Positions 21,263-30,164 of a DNA stretch of 64,000 nt are shown piece after piece (the first letter of the stretch is position 1; each line of letters opens with the position of its first letter). This DNA is from Holosporaceae bacterium (GTDB lineage Bacteria; Pseudomonadota; Alphaproteobacteria; UBA7879; UBA5542): assembly GCA_022646525.1 (NCBI GenBank), contig CP060261.1, positions 682,001-746,000 of the forward strand, given 5' to 3'. The notes beneath the pieces are model-generated. The model saw nothing but the letters and a program-made list of their open reading frames with translations, was not told the DNA's origin and did not search any database. The position numbers were made by a program, and so were the translations under genes.

Positions 21263-22045
21263 TGAATCACCATCCGTTTGGGAAGGCGTAAATCAACCAC
21301 CTTTTTCGCGCGCTTTAAAAGGCCCTGACGGTTTTCTAATGTCATCAGGGTTTTAAGGGCTTGGGGATAGCCCGATTCAGGCAACTTAATAGTGACACCA
21401 TTTTTGAGATGCAGATCCCACCGGCGTTCGCCCACCCACTGGGCGCTTTTAATTTCATCTTTAAGAGTAGGGGTTTTTTCCAGGCTTTGAATTAATTTAT
21501 TGGCATGGCGGGGGGCCCCATAACCTAAAATCAAAGGATAGGCCATGAAGGGTTGGATATGATCGGTGATAATGGTGCCGTCGCTGTCGATTAAAGCTAC
21601 CCGCTTTCGGTGCTGCCACAGAGCCACGGGTGTGCGTTCTTCAAGCACAACTTCAATGGTGTGGGGCCATTCGCGGTGCAAGGATAAATGTTTTACCCAA
21701 GGATGGTGTGATAAAGATTGAAACGCTTTTTGCATATCGAAGGAAGTGAGCGGCGCGCCCGGTTTAATGTTAAGGGTGTGCATGACTTCTGATTGGGACA
21801 GATGCCGCCGCCCTTTGATTTTAATTTTCTTTACCTGAAGGCCTGCATTGACTTGAAGCTGCACAAAAGCATCAAGTGCTTGTTGGTGCTTGCGACTGAG
21901 AAGGCCTGTGTGCCAAAACCAGAGAAAAAAAAACAAAACACCCTAAAAGACCGAAAAGGGAAAGTTTTAAAATAAGACGCCATCGGGGGACGGAGGAGCG
22001 CCGCCGATCGGGTGATCCTCGATTTATCGCGGCAAAGCGCGGCAT
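21259..22045 (-). CDS. ftsQ: cell division protein FtsQ
   Basis: Bitopic divisome protein that links FtsL/FtsB to the septum. The POTRA domain starts KIKIKGRRHLSQSEVMHTLN and continues with SHHPWVKHLSLHREWPHTIE and VVLEERTPVALWQ. I place the start at ATG 22045, inside the end of ddlB, because GAGGAGG lies about 5 bases upstream and the product then has the usual Arg-rich cytoplasmic leader (PDRRRSSVPRW) and membrane helix (LILKLSLFGLLGCFVFF). This requires one length correction in the run of nine T at about 21924-21932; without it the ORF opens only after the membrane segment. Confidence 0.9.
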
Positions 22046-22992
22046 AGCCCCTCCTCGATTAGGAGATAAATACTTTCATCGTATGAGATGCCTGCATAGG
22101 CAGCGATTTCGGGCACAATGGATAAAGGCGTATAGCCTGGAAGCGTGTTGATTTCAAGAAAAGCCAGCCGCCCGGTGTCAGGATCATAGCGAATATCGCA
22201 GCGTGTGGCACCAGAACAGCCAAGGGCCTGATGCACTTTTAATGTGTCTTCCATCACTTTCTCATACACAGCATCGGGGATGCGGGCCGGCATATAGTGC
22301 GTTGTTGCATCGTCCGTGTATTTGTTGCTGTAATCATAAAACCCCGACTTTGGTTCAAGTTCAAGAATGCCAAGCGCCTTATTATTTAAGACGGCACAGG
22401 AAAGTTCTTTCCCGGGGATATATTCTTCAACCATGACATCATCACCAAAAGACCAATTCACTTGGTCTTCAAGAGGAGTTTGATTGTCTTGAATTATATA
22501 TACGCCAACACTTGATCCTTCATCTAGGGGTTTTATGACATAGGGGGTATGCATGGGATGCTTGCGGCAAATATCTGCCCATTTACGGAGGGTGCTTTTT
22601 GGGGTGGGGACGCCAATGGATTGCATGAATTTAAGGGTCATCACCTTATTCATGCCAATGGCGGAAGCTGTCATCTCTGAGTGGGTGTAGCGCACCTGTA
22701 AAATATCAAGAAGGCCTTGAAGGCGGCCGTCTTCAACACCGTGCCCATGGAGGGCGCCCAAAAACACAATATCGGGCTTGGGAGTAAGAAAATCGACAAG
22801 TTTTTTAATATCGCGACTGAGATCAAGAGAGGTGACTTGATAGCCAAGGCGGATCATAGATTCAAGAATTTTCTTTCCTGACATAAGTGATACGTTGCGC
22901 TCGCTATTCCAGCCACCCACCAGTAGAGCGACTTTTGTTTTGCGGGGATCGTGCCCATTTTTAGGGGGGGTGAAGTGTGTGGGTGTTGTCAT
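22024..22992 (-). CDS. ddlB: D-alanine--D-alanine ligase
   Basis: ATP-grasp enzyme making D-Ala-D-Ala for MurF. 322 residues from ATG 22992, which overlaps the murB stop (ATGA) and has TAGGAG about 7 bases upstream. Motifs: KVALLVGGWNSERNVSLMSG at the N-terminus, FLGALHGHGVEDGRLQGLL, PYVIKPLDEGSSVGVYII (ATP-binding serine loop) and the Mg-binding LEINTLPGYTPLSIVPE. Length and motif set are typical. Intact. Confidence 0.95.
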   Translation of the reverse strand: MTTPTHFTPPKNGHDPRKTKVALLVGGWNSERNVSLMSGKKILESMIRLGYQVTSLDLSRDIKKLVDFLTPKPDIVFLGALHGHGVEDGRLQGLLDILQVRYTHSEMTASAIGMNKVMTLKFMQSIGVPTPKSTLRKWADICRKHPMHTPYVIKPLDEGSSVGVYIIQDNQTPLEDQVNWSFGDDVMVEEYIPGKELSCAVLNNKALGILELEPKSGFYDYSNKYTDDATTHYMPARIPDAVYEKVMEDTLKVHQALGCSGATRCDIRYDPDTGRLAFLEINTLPGYTPLSIVPEIAAYAGISYDESIYLLIEEGLCRALPR

Positions 22993-23891
22993 GCGGGTAC
23001 TCCTAAACGTTCGACTTCCCATTCAAGGGTGATGCCACTGTGGGCTTTAACTTTATCACGCACGCGTTCGCCTAATGTTTCAAGGTCGGTGGCGGTGGCG
23101 GCCCCTTGGTTGATCATAAAGTTGCAGTGCTTTTCTGACATTTGGGCTTGGCCGACGCGAAGCCCCCGGCACCCAGCTGCATCGATAAGTTCCCATGCTT
23201 TTTTAGGGAGTGGGTTTTTAAAGGTGCTGCCGCCGGTGCCTTTTTGAATGGGTTGGCTTTCGGCCCTCTTTTTCATGTTTTCTTGAAGACGGCCATGAAT
23301 CACATCGGGGTGATCGGGTGTGCCGCGGAAGGTGGCCTCTGTCACAATAAAGCCTTTGGGCAGGCTGCTGGTGCGATGAGAAAAAGTAAGATCTTCCCGC
23401 AAATAAGTGATGGCTTCACCCGCAGGTGTCAGCCCTTTGCAGCTGATCAGATGGTCTTTCACTTCTTGGCCGTATGCGCCTGCATTCATTTTTATCGCTC
23501 CCCCGATGGTGCCTGGGATACCGATCAAATATTCAAACCCTGAGAGCCCCTGTTCGGCCGCAAATAATGTTGCGTTTCGATCGAGCACAGCACCCCCCAA
23601 AGTGATCTTTCCCTTTGACACTTCTATATTATTAAACCCTTTCCCGAGTTTAATGACAACCCCAGGGATGCCGCCATCGCGAATCAGTACATTTGAGCCT
23701 ACGCCCAAAATGGTGCGGGGAATGTCGGCTGGGCAGTGACTGAGGAAGTGGGCCAGATCTTCCGCATCGGCTGGTTTAAATAAAACATCGGCTGACCCAC
23801 CGGCTTGAAGCCATATTTGGGGGCCCAAAGGAACGTTTTTGTGAAGCTTGCCCCGGGTGGGGGGAAGGCGGTCGAGGGGGGGTTCATCCAT
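22989..23891 (-). CDS. murB: UDP-N-acetylenolpyruvoylglucosamine reductase MurB
   Basis: FAD- and NADPH-dependent reduction of UDP-GlcNAc-enolpyruvate to UDP-MurNAc. About 300 residues. FAD-binding motifs TILGVGSNVLIRDGGIPG and GIPGTIGGAIKMNAGAYGQ, and the catalytic serine segment GGSTFKNP, are present; the substrate-proton-donor region is followed by QAQMSEKHCNFMINQG. Start chosen at ATG 23891, immediately after the murC stop; longer in-frame starts would overlap murC. Intact and of normal length. Confidence 0.93.
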   Translation of the reverse strand: MDEPPLDRLPPTRGKLHKNVPLGPQIWLQAGGSADVLFKPADAEDLAHFLSHCPADIPRTILGVGSNVLIRDGGIPGVVIKLGKGFNNIEVSKGKITLGGAVLDRNATLFAAEQGLSGFEYLIGIPGTIGGAIKMNAGAYGQEVKDHLISCKGLTPAGEAITYLREDLTFSHRTSSLPKGFIVTEATFRGTPDHPDVIHGRLQENMKKRAESQPIQKGTGGSTFKNPLPKKAWELIDAAGCRGLRVGQAQMSEKHCNFMINQGAATATDLETLGERVRDKVKAHSGITLEWEVERLGVPA

Positions 23892-23895
23892 AGGC

Positions 23896-25284
23896 TTAAC
23901 CCATTGATTTAAGTTGTTCGGGCAGGGCATAGGCCCATTCACTGATGGTGCCTGCACCCATGCATGTGATCAGATCGCCTTTATGCGCCAGTTTTTTTAC
24001 AAGCGCGGGCAGATCTTTTTCAGAGCTTAGCACATGAATTTCCCCTTTAAAGTGTGTTTTGGCTGCATCGGCCAGGGTGTTACTGTCATAGCCTTTCAGG
24101 GGAGATTCGCCGGCCTCGTAAACGGGGGCAAGAATAAGTGTATCGGCCCCTTCAAAACATTTTGAAAATTCACTGAAAAGATTTTTCAGGCGGCTGTATT
24201 TATGGGGCTGTACCACGGCAATGATTTTATTTTTTGTCATCAAGCGTGCGGCTTTTAAAACAGCGGCAATTTCGGTGGGGTGATGGGCGTAATCATCGAT
24301 GACGGTGATACCATCTGTTGTGCCGGTTGTGACAAACCGACGCTTCACACCTGCAAATTCTCTCAAACTTTTCTTAATAATATTTTCAGATAGGTTTAGT
24401 TTAAGCCCCACCACCACCACGGTGAGGGCATTTAGCATATTGTGTTCGCCCAACAGGGGAATCTCGACATCTTTTAGTTTTTGTTTGTCGAAGGTGACAT
24501 CGAATGTCATGCCTTTTTCGCTGGCCCGAATGTTGGTGGCCCGACACTGGGCCTTCGGATCGGTGCCATAGGTAATGGTGGGCTTGTGAATTTTGGGCAA
24601 AATGGCTTTGACTGTGGGGTGATCAATACACACAATTGAAAAGCCGTAGGCGGGCACCCCGTTTGCAAATTCAACGAAGGCCTGTTTTAAAACGGCAAAG
24701 TCGTCGTCATAGTTTTCCATATGCTCGGGCTCGATATTTGAGATTACGGCAATGGTACGGGGAATTTTGATGAACGTTTTATCGGATTCATCTGATTCAA
24801 CCACCATCCAATTGCCTGTCCCCGCACGGGCATTGGAATTGATGTCGAACAAAATGCCGCCGTTTAAAATAGTGGGGTCGAGGCCGGCCTTTAAGAAGAG
24901 GGTCGACATAAGGGATGTCATGGTGGTTTTGCCGTGGGTGCCAGATAGGCAAACCGTTGACTTAAAGCGCATAATTTCAGCCAACATATCGGCCCGTGAC
25001 ATGATGGGAATACCTAATTTACGGGCGAGTTTAATGTCGGGGTCGCTGTCTTTAATGGCGGACGAGCGCACTACTACAGTTGCTTTTTCAAGAAGTTTGG
25101 GATCGTGCCCTTTAACTGTTTTAATGCCCAGCTTTTGAAGGCGAATGGTGTTCGCGTTTTCACCTTGGTCACTGCCCTGAACGGTGTGGCCTGCGTGGTG
25201 CAGAACTTCGGCAATGCCGCTCATCCCAATGCCGCCGATGCCGACAATGTGGAAAGTACCCAGGGAAAGAGGGGCTGTTTGCAT
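23896..25284 (-). CDS. murC: UDP-N-acetylmuramate--L-alanine ligase MurC
   Basis: Mur ligase that adds L-Ala to UDP-MurNAc. 462 residues. N-terminal Rossmann-like FHIVGIGGIGMSGIAEVLHH, P-loop CLSGTHGKTTMTSL, central-domain EPEHMENYDDDFAVL, and C-terminal DDYAHHPTEIAAVL with QPHKYSRLKNLF. Start ATG 25284 has AAGGA about 10 bases upstream. Intact. Confidence 0.96.
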   Translation of the reverse strand: MQTAPLSLGTFHIVGIGGIGMSGIAEVLHHAGHTVQGSDQGENANTIRLQKLGIKTVKGHDPKLLEKATVVVRSSAIKDSDPDIKLARKLGIPIMSRADMLAEIMRFKSTVCLSGTHGKTTMTSLMSTLFLKAGLDPTILNGGILFDINSNARAGTGNWMVVESDESDKTFIKIPRTIAVISNIEPEHMENYDDDFAVLKQAFVEFANGVPAYGFSIVCIDHPTVKAILPKIHKPTITYGTDPKAQCRATNIRASEKGMTFDVTFDKQKLKDVEIPLLGEHNMLNALTVVVVGLKLNLSENIIKKSLREFAGVKRRFVTTGTTDGITVIDDYAHHPTEIAAVLKAARLMTKNKIIAVVQPHKYSRLKNLFSEFSKCFEGADTLILAPVYEAGESPLKGYDSNTLADAAKTHFKGEIHVLSSEKDLPALVKKLAHKGDLITCMGAGTISEWAYALPEQLKSMG

Positions 25285-25297
25285 AAATTTTTAGTCC

Positions 25298-26434
25298 TTA
25301 TTTCTTAACGCGATGTGTTTTATTGAGCACTGCTTCTACGGCCTCCGTGAGGGCTTTGTCAGCGTCCTCCATTTTTAAATTATGAAGATTTTCTGCTGTT
25401 TTTTCAAGGTCTTTGGGGGACTTCAAAATCTCTTCAATTTTCTTGGCCAGGCTTTCTGGTGTGACGTCGGACTGGCGCATATACCAGCTGGCTTTTTTTT
25501 CAGAAAGAGTAAGGGCGTTGTGCATTTGATGATCGTCCATGGCGGTGGGCAGGGGAATCAGAAGGGCTGGGCGGCCCACAGCCGTAAGCTCGGTTACGGT
25601 GGATGCCCCGGCGCGGGAAATCACCAAGTGTGCCTTTTTATATTCAGCTGCCATATCTTTGAAAAAGGGCGCTAAATTTACTTTAAGGCCTGCTTTTTTA
25701 TAGCATTCTTGTGCTTTTTTTATATGTTCAGGGCGACATTGTTGTGTGATTTGAAGGCGCTTTTGCAGCTCTTTCGGTAGTTTGATAATTGCCTTCGTGA
25801 GGGTGGTGCTGAAAATGCGCGCACCCTGACTGCCCCCAACGGCAAACAAATGAATGGTTTTGTGGGGCGGCTTATAGGGGCTTTTTTTCCAAACCTGTTT
25901 AATGGTATCGCGAATGGGGTTGCCCGTTTGCACAATTTTTTTGCGATCTTTTTCGCGAAGGCCCTTCGTGAAACGAAAAATAGTTGTAATGCTTTGTGCC
26001 CACGGCGCTAGCCAACGTGTGACCCGGCCTGCATAAGCATTTTGTTCGTGTAACATGTAGGGAATGCCTAAAATGAGGGCAGCAAACAAAGGAGGAAAGC
26101 TGGGATAACCGCCAAACCCAATTACAAGGGACGGGCGACTGAGCATAAACTTCCACGTGACATAGGTGATTTCAATCAGGGTGCGTGTGGCAATGGCAAT
26201 TTTGCCCATAATGCCAGGACGATAGCGCGGCAAATCAAGAATAAACATGTGCGTGTTTTTGGGCTTTTCATGGAAAGCCTGGCCGCGTTTATCGGTGATG
26301 TACAGTACGTTATGGTTTTGGCGCGTTAAAATTTCGCATAAAGACTGGGCCGGAAAAATATGGCCCCCCGTACCGCCGCCAACAACAGCGACATAAGGGT
26401 TTTTAATGGTGATCTTGTTATAGATTTTTGTCAT
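25298..26434 (-). CDS. murG: UDP-GlcNAc:lipid I GlcNAc transferase MurG
   Basis: GT-B glycosyltransferase converting lipid I to lipid II on the inner membrane face. 378 residues. VAVVGGGTGGHIFPAQSLCE is the G-loop, FGGYPSFPPLFAA and HEQNAYAGRVTRW follow, VGGSQGARIFSTTL opens the C-terminal domain, and AHLVISRAGASTVTELTAVG is the UDP-GlcNAc site. It overlaps the end of ftsW by 17 bases. Intact. Confidence 0.96.
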   Translation of the reverse strand: MTKIYNKITIKNPYVAVVGGGTGGHIFPAQSLCEILTRQNHNVLYITDKRGQAFHEKPKNTHMFILDLPRYRPGIMGKIAIATRTLIEITYVTWKFMLSRPSLVIGFGGYPSFPPLFAALILGIPYMLHEQNAYAGRVTRWLAPWAQSITTIFRFTKGLREKDRKKIVQTGNPIRDTIKQVWKKSPYKPPHKTIHLFAVGGSQGARIFSTTLTKAIIKLPKELQKRLQITQQCRPEHIKKAQECYKKAGLKVNLAPFFKDMAAEYKKAHLVISRAGASTVTELTAVGRPALLIPLPTAMDDHQMHNALTLSEKKASWYMRQSDVTPESLAKKIEEILKSPKDLEKTAENLHNLKMEDADKALTEAVEAVLNKTHRVKK

Positions 26435-27545
26435 CTAACCGTCGTTTCGTAAAGCTGAGAACCATGCCCATACCAAAAGCTGTTGCTATGATAGACGACC
26501 CCCCGTAGCTGAGGAAGGGTAAGGTCATCCCCTTTGTGGGGATGAGGTGAAGGGCCGAGCCCATATTCACCATGGCTTGCAAAGCAAATTGTACGGCAAT
26601 GCCGCTAATAGCCAAGCGCAAGAAGAAATTATTTTCTTTTCGTGCCAGCCACAAAGCGCGCCCCGTAATGAATAGGAATAAAAATAAGATAAAAACGCAA
26701 AAAAAGAAACCAAATTCTTCACCGGCTACAGAAAAAACAAAGTCTGCATGGGCATCGGGCAGGTGGCGTTTGACGACGCCTTCGCCGGGCCCCTTGCCAA
26801 AAAGCCCGCCCTGACGAAAGGCTTCAAGGGATTGGGTGATTTGATATTGGTCACCTGTTTTGGGGTTTAAAAAACGGTCGATCCGGCTGGCCACATGGGG
26901 GAAAATAAAGTATACCGCTGTGCTACCAACCATGCCCAGGCCTGCCATAAGATATACCCAAAAAAGTGAAAGGCCCGCCAAATAGAACTGGAAGAACCAA
27001 ACACAGCTGATCACAAACACCATGCCAAAGTCGGGCTGAAGAATAATAAGCCCAATCGTCAGCACATACAGCACCACAGAAATATCGGTTGGGGTGGGGC
27101 GTCCATCGCCTTCGCGTTGGGCAAAAAGCCAGGCGGCAATCACCGCAAAAACAGGTTTCATGAATTCAGAGGCCTGAAGGGAGAACCCAAAAACATTCAG
27201 CCACCTTTTGGCGCCTTTGGCCTCCATGCCCCAAAAGGGGGTGATCGCCAAACATACAAGAATGCCCAAAAATAAAAGCCAACATAAAAAGCGCAACAGC
27301 TTAGGGGGCAGAATGGCTGTGCCCACCAAACAAAACAGGGCGGGCACCATAAAGAAAATGTGGCGTTTGACGAAGAAAAAGGAATCAAGATTCAGTTTGT
27401 GGGCGACGCCAGGGCTGGCTGAAAAACTGAGAAAAAGGCCGGTGATCACCAGCAACAGAATCGATGTGAATAACCATCGGTCAACCGTCCACCACCAGGT
27501 GCTAAGATAGCTGCGATCGGTTCGAGAAAACGAGTGCCCAATCAC
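26418..27545 (-). CDS. ftsW: septal peptidoglycan polymerase FtsW
   Basis: SEDS-family glycosyltransferase working with FtsI at the septum. 375 residues with about ten membrane helices. Family marks: LQPDFGMVFVISCVWF, QYQITQSLEAFRQGGLFGKG followed by GEGVVKRHLPDAHADFVFSV, and FLSYGGSSIIATAFGMGMVL near the C-terminus. It overlaps the murD stop/start as ATGA. Intact. Confidence 0.95.
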   Translation of the reverse strand: MIGHSFSRTDRSYLSTWWWTVDRWLFTSILLLVITGLFLSFSASPGVAHKLNLDSFFFVKRHIFFMVPALFCLVGTAILPPKLLRFLCWLLFLGILVCLAITPFWGMEAKGAKRWLNVFGFSLQASEFMKPVFAVIAAWLFAQREGDGRPTPTDISVVLYVLTIGLIILQPDFGMVFVISCVWFFQFYLAGLSLFWVYLMAGLGMVGSTAVYFIFPHVASRIDRFLNPKTGDQYQITQSLEAFRQGGLFGKGPGEGVVKRHLPDAHADFVFSVAGEEFGFFFCVFILFLFLFITGRALWLARKENNFFLRLAISGIAVQFALQAMVNMGSALHLIPTKGMTLPFLSYGGSSIIATAFGMGMVLSFTKRRLDDKNL

Positions 27546-28939
27546 GCTTTGCGTCTTTTCTTTGTGAGGGTTTCTATGATTTTTTTCACAACCTTTTTAA
27601 AGTGATCACCCCGTTCTTCAAAATTTTTGTATTGATCGAAGGATGCGCACGCAGGAGCCAGCAAAATGGTGATGTTTTCTTTTTCAAGAAGGGCATCTTC
27701 GGTGGCTTGTTTGAGGGCTTTTTCTAAGCCTTCAAACGTGGCTGTGGGTAGGTGCTTTGAAAATAAAATGTCATAGTTTTTGGCGGCCTCGCCAAAGGCA
27801 TACACACGTTGAATATGGCCAAAAGAAGTGTGTGCCGGCGTGATATCGAAAGAATCTGTTTTGGGCTTGCCCCCCACCAGCCAGAAAATATTCTTATAGG
27901 CCGCGAGCGCATGGGACGCAGCATCAATGGATGTGGCTTTGCTGTCGTTAATATAGGTGATGTTGTGGTGCTGGGCCACGTGTTCTTGACGATGGGGCAG
28001 GCCTTCATATGTTTTAAGGCCTTTGATAATGCGTTCAGGCGACAACTGGTGCACGGCCCGGCAGACGGCATAACAGGCTGCAATGTTTTGATAGTTATGG
28101 GCCCCCTTCAGATGGGGCAGGGTGGTGACTTTTAAAATTTCTTTCGGCAAGGTGGCCAGATGATCGATTAATATGCCGTTATCAATGTAGACCCCTTTTT
28201 GCAGTTGTTTCTGCCCCGAAATGGGAATGGTGTAAGCATCGCTCAGCGACTGATAAATGGCTTCCATCAAGGGGTTGTCGACCCCAATAATTTTGGTGCC
28301 GTGGGGTTTTAACAAATCAAAGATATGCAACTTGGCCTGCTGATAGCGGGCCATATCACCGTGTCGTTCAAGATGGTTGGGTGTAATGTTTAAAAAAACA
28401 CTTGCGGAAAGGGCGGGTGTTGTAATGCGTTCAAGTTGGTAAGACGACAATTCAACAACATATGTGCCTTTGGCATCGAGGTGGGGTAATTCGAACGTAG
28501 GTACACCCAAATTGCCCCCCGCGGCTGCCGTGTGGCCTGCATGGTTCAGCACATGGTTGATCAGCGTGGTGGTGGTGGACTTGCCGTTTGAGCCTGTCAC
28601 ACCCACAATGGTGGGGCCTGCCAATGTTTTAAAAAATAAGTCAATATCGCAAATAATGGGAGTGCGATAGCGAGCCGCTAAGTGGGCCACCAAGTGGGGT
28701 TTTGGCAGCATGTGCGGAATGCCGGGGCTTAGCACTAAGGCCGTTAAACTTTCCCAATCGAGCTTTTCAGGGTGGATGACGGTGAACCCTGCCTTTTTGG
28801 CATGGGTGCGTTGGGCAAGGGTGTCGTCCCACGCAAAGACAGTTGCCCCTTGATGTGTCAATGCTTTAAGGGTTGATAGGCCAGATCTCCCAAGACCTAC
28901 CACATAATATGTTTTATTCTTAAAGGGCTGTATTTCCAT
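27542..28939 (-). CDS. murD: UDP-MurNAc-L-alanine--D-glutamate ligase MurD
   Basis: Mur ligase adding D-Glu. 465 residues. YYVVGLGRSGLSTLKALTHQ at the N-terminus, P-loop GVTGSNGKSTTTTLINH, VVELSSYQLE, ITPNHLERHGDMARYQQAK with the carbamylated-Lys region, and YINDSKATSIDAASHAL plus WLVGGKPKTDSFD in the C-terminal domain. Only 4 bases separate its start from the mraY stop. Intact. Confidence 0.96.
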   Translation of the reverse strand: MEIQPFKNKTYYVVGLGRSGLSTLKALTHQGATVFAWDDTLAQRTHAKKAGFTVIHPEKLDWESLTALVLSPGIPHMLPKPHLVAHLAARYRTPIICDIDLFFKTLAGPTIVGVTGSNGKSTTTTLINHVLNHAGHTAAAGGNLGVPTFELPHLDAKGTYVVELSSYQLERITTPALSASVFLNITPNHLERHGDMARYQQAKLHIFDLLKPHGTKIIGVDNPLMEAIYQSLSDAYTIPISGQKQLQKGVYIDNGILIDHLATLPKEILKVTTLPHLKGAHNYQNIAACYAVCRAVHQLSPERIIKGLKTYEGLPHRQEHVAQHHNITYINDSKATSIDAASHALAAYKNIFWLVGGKPKTDSFDITPAHTSFGHIQRVYAFGEAAKNYDILFSKHLPTATFEGLEKALKQATEDALLEKENITILLAPACASFDQYKNFEERGDHFKKVVKKIIETLTKKRRKA

Positions 28940-28943
28940 AACT

Positions 28944-30035
28944 TTATCGTAGTTTTAACGTAGCCAGGCCTAGCAATGCAAGCACAAAAGAGATAATCCA
29001 AAAACGCATCACCACTGTCGACTCAGACCACCCTTTTTTTTCAAAGTGGTGGTGGAGGGGTGCCATTAAGAAAATGCGTTTGCCGCCCGTATGTTTGAAG
29101 TAGAGCACCTGTAAGATAACCGATAGAGTTTCGATCACAAAGACTCCGCCAATGAGGGCCAGCACAATTTCATGCTTGGTAATCACACTCACGGTGCCCA
29201 GGGCGCTTCCAATGGCAAGCGAGCCCATGTCGCCCATGAAAATTTGTGCAGGTGGGGCGTTAAACCACAAAAAACTAAGCCCTGCGCCCACCAGTGCCCC
29301 ACAAAAAACAGAGAGTTCGCCGCTGCCCGGCACGTAGTGAAGTTGCAAGTGATGGGCAAAAATAGCATTGCCCACAAGGTAGGCAATAATGCCAAAGCAC
29401 GTGGCTGTGGTGATGATGGGGCCAATGGCCAAGCCATCAAGACCATCGGTGAGATTCACGGCGTTTGAACTGCCCACAATGACGCATAGGGAAAAGGGAA
29501 TGAAGAGAAACCCAAGGTTGATCAGTACATCTTTGAAAAACGGCACCGCCAGGTGAGACTCAACGGAGGTTGGCAGATAGATGGTGATGAAATAAGTGGC
29601 CACAAGCACCACCAACACTTGGCCATAAAACTTTACTTTACTAAGCATCCCTTTGGCATTTTGACGGGTGACTTTGATGTAATCGTCAATACCCCCGAGA
29701 CATCCTAAGCCCAGACAGGTGAGAAGGGTGATCCACAAAAATGGATTGCTGAGATCGGCCCATAAAAGGGTGCTGATGGTGAGGCTAAGCAAAATAATCA
29801 ACCCGCCCATGGTGGGGGTGCCCACTTTGGTTTTTAGGTGGCTTTGGGGTCCTTCGGCGCGGATGGGTTGGCCCTTGCCTTGTACCCGGCGCATATAGTG
29901 AATAATGCGGGGTCCCAGATAGAGGCCCAGGAAAAAGGCAGTGAGTGTGGCGCCGGCTGAGCGAAAGGTGATGTATTTGAAAACATTGAATATATGGATA
30001 TCTTGCGCAAGCGAATAGAGAAGATGATAGAGCAC
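28944..30035 (-). CDS. mraY: phospho-MurNAc-pentapeptide translocase MraY
   Basis: Integral membrane enzyme that transfers phospho-MurNAc-pentapeptide to undecaprenyl phosphate (lipid I). 363 residues, about ten helices. Catalytic aspartates in GCLGGIDDYIKV, NAVNLTDGLDGLAIGP, and the C-terminal LMAPLHHHFEKKGWSE are all present. It is the first gene of the ftsZ-side half of the dcw cluster. Upstream lies the terminator of the repeat protein, so it must have its own promoter between about 30036 and 30115. Confidence 0.96.
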   Translation of the reverse strand: MLYHLLYSLAQDIHIFNVFKYITFRSAGATLTAFFLGLYLGPRIIHYMRRVQGKGQPIRAEGPQSHLKTKVGTPTMGGLIILLSLTISTLLWADLSNPFLWITLLTCLGLGCLGGIDDYIKVTRQNAKGMLSKVKFYGQVLVVLVATYFITIYLPTSVESHLAVPFFKDVLINLGFLFIPFSLCVIVGSSNAVNLTDGLDGLAIGPIITTATCFGIIAYLVGNAIFAHHLQLHYVPGSGELSVFCGALVGAGLSFLWFNAPPAQIFMGDMGSLAIGSALGTVSVITKHEIVLALIGGVFVIETLSVILQVLYFKHTGGKRIFLMAPLHHHFEKKGWSESTVVMRFWIISFVLALLGLATLKLR

Positions 30036-30116
30036 GTTATGTCCTTAATTTATCGTTACAGTGTACCCTATTTTGGTGCCGCTGTCAGGGGGTGTGTTGA
30101 CGCAATTTAGAGATTT

Positions 30117-30145
30117 AAAAAACCCCCACTAAGGTGGGGGCTAGC
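30117..30145 (-). terminator. rho-independent terminator of the repeat-protein gene
   Basis: On the minus strand CCCCCACC, TTA, GTGGGGG then six T. It directly follows the stop codon at 30165 and precedes mraY, so it separates the repeat-protein transcript from the dcw genes downstream. Confidence 0.85.
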
Positions 30146-30164
30146 TTTTTTAACTATGGCCTAT

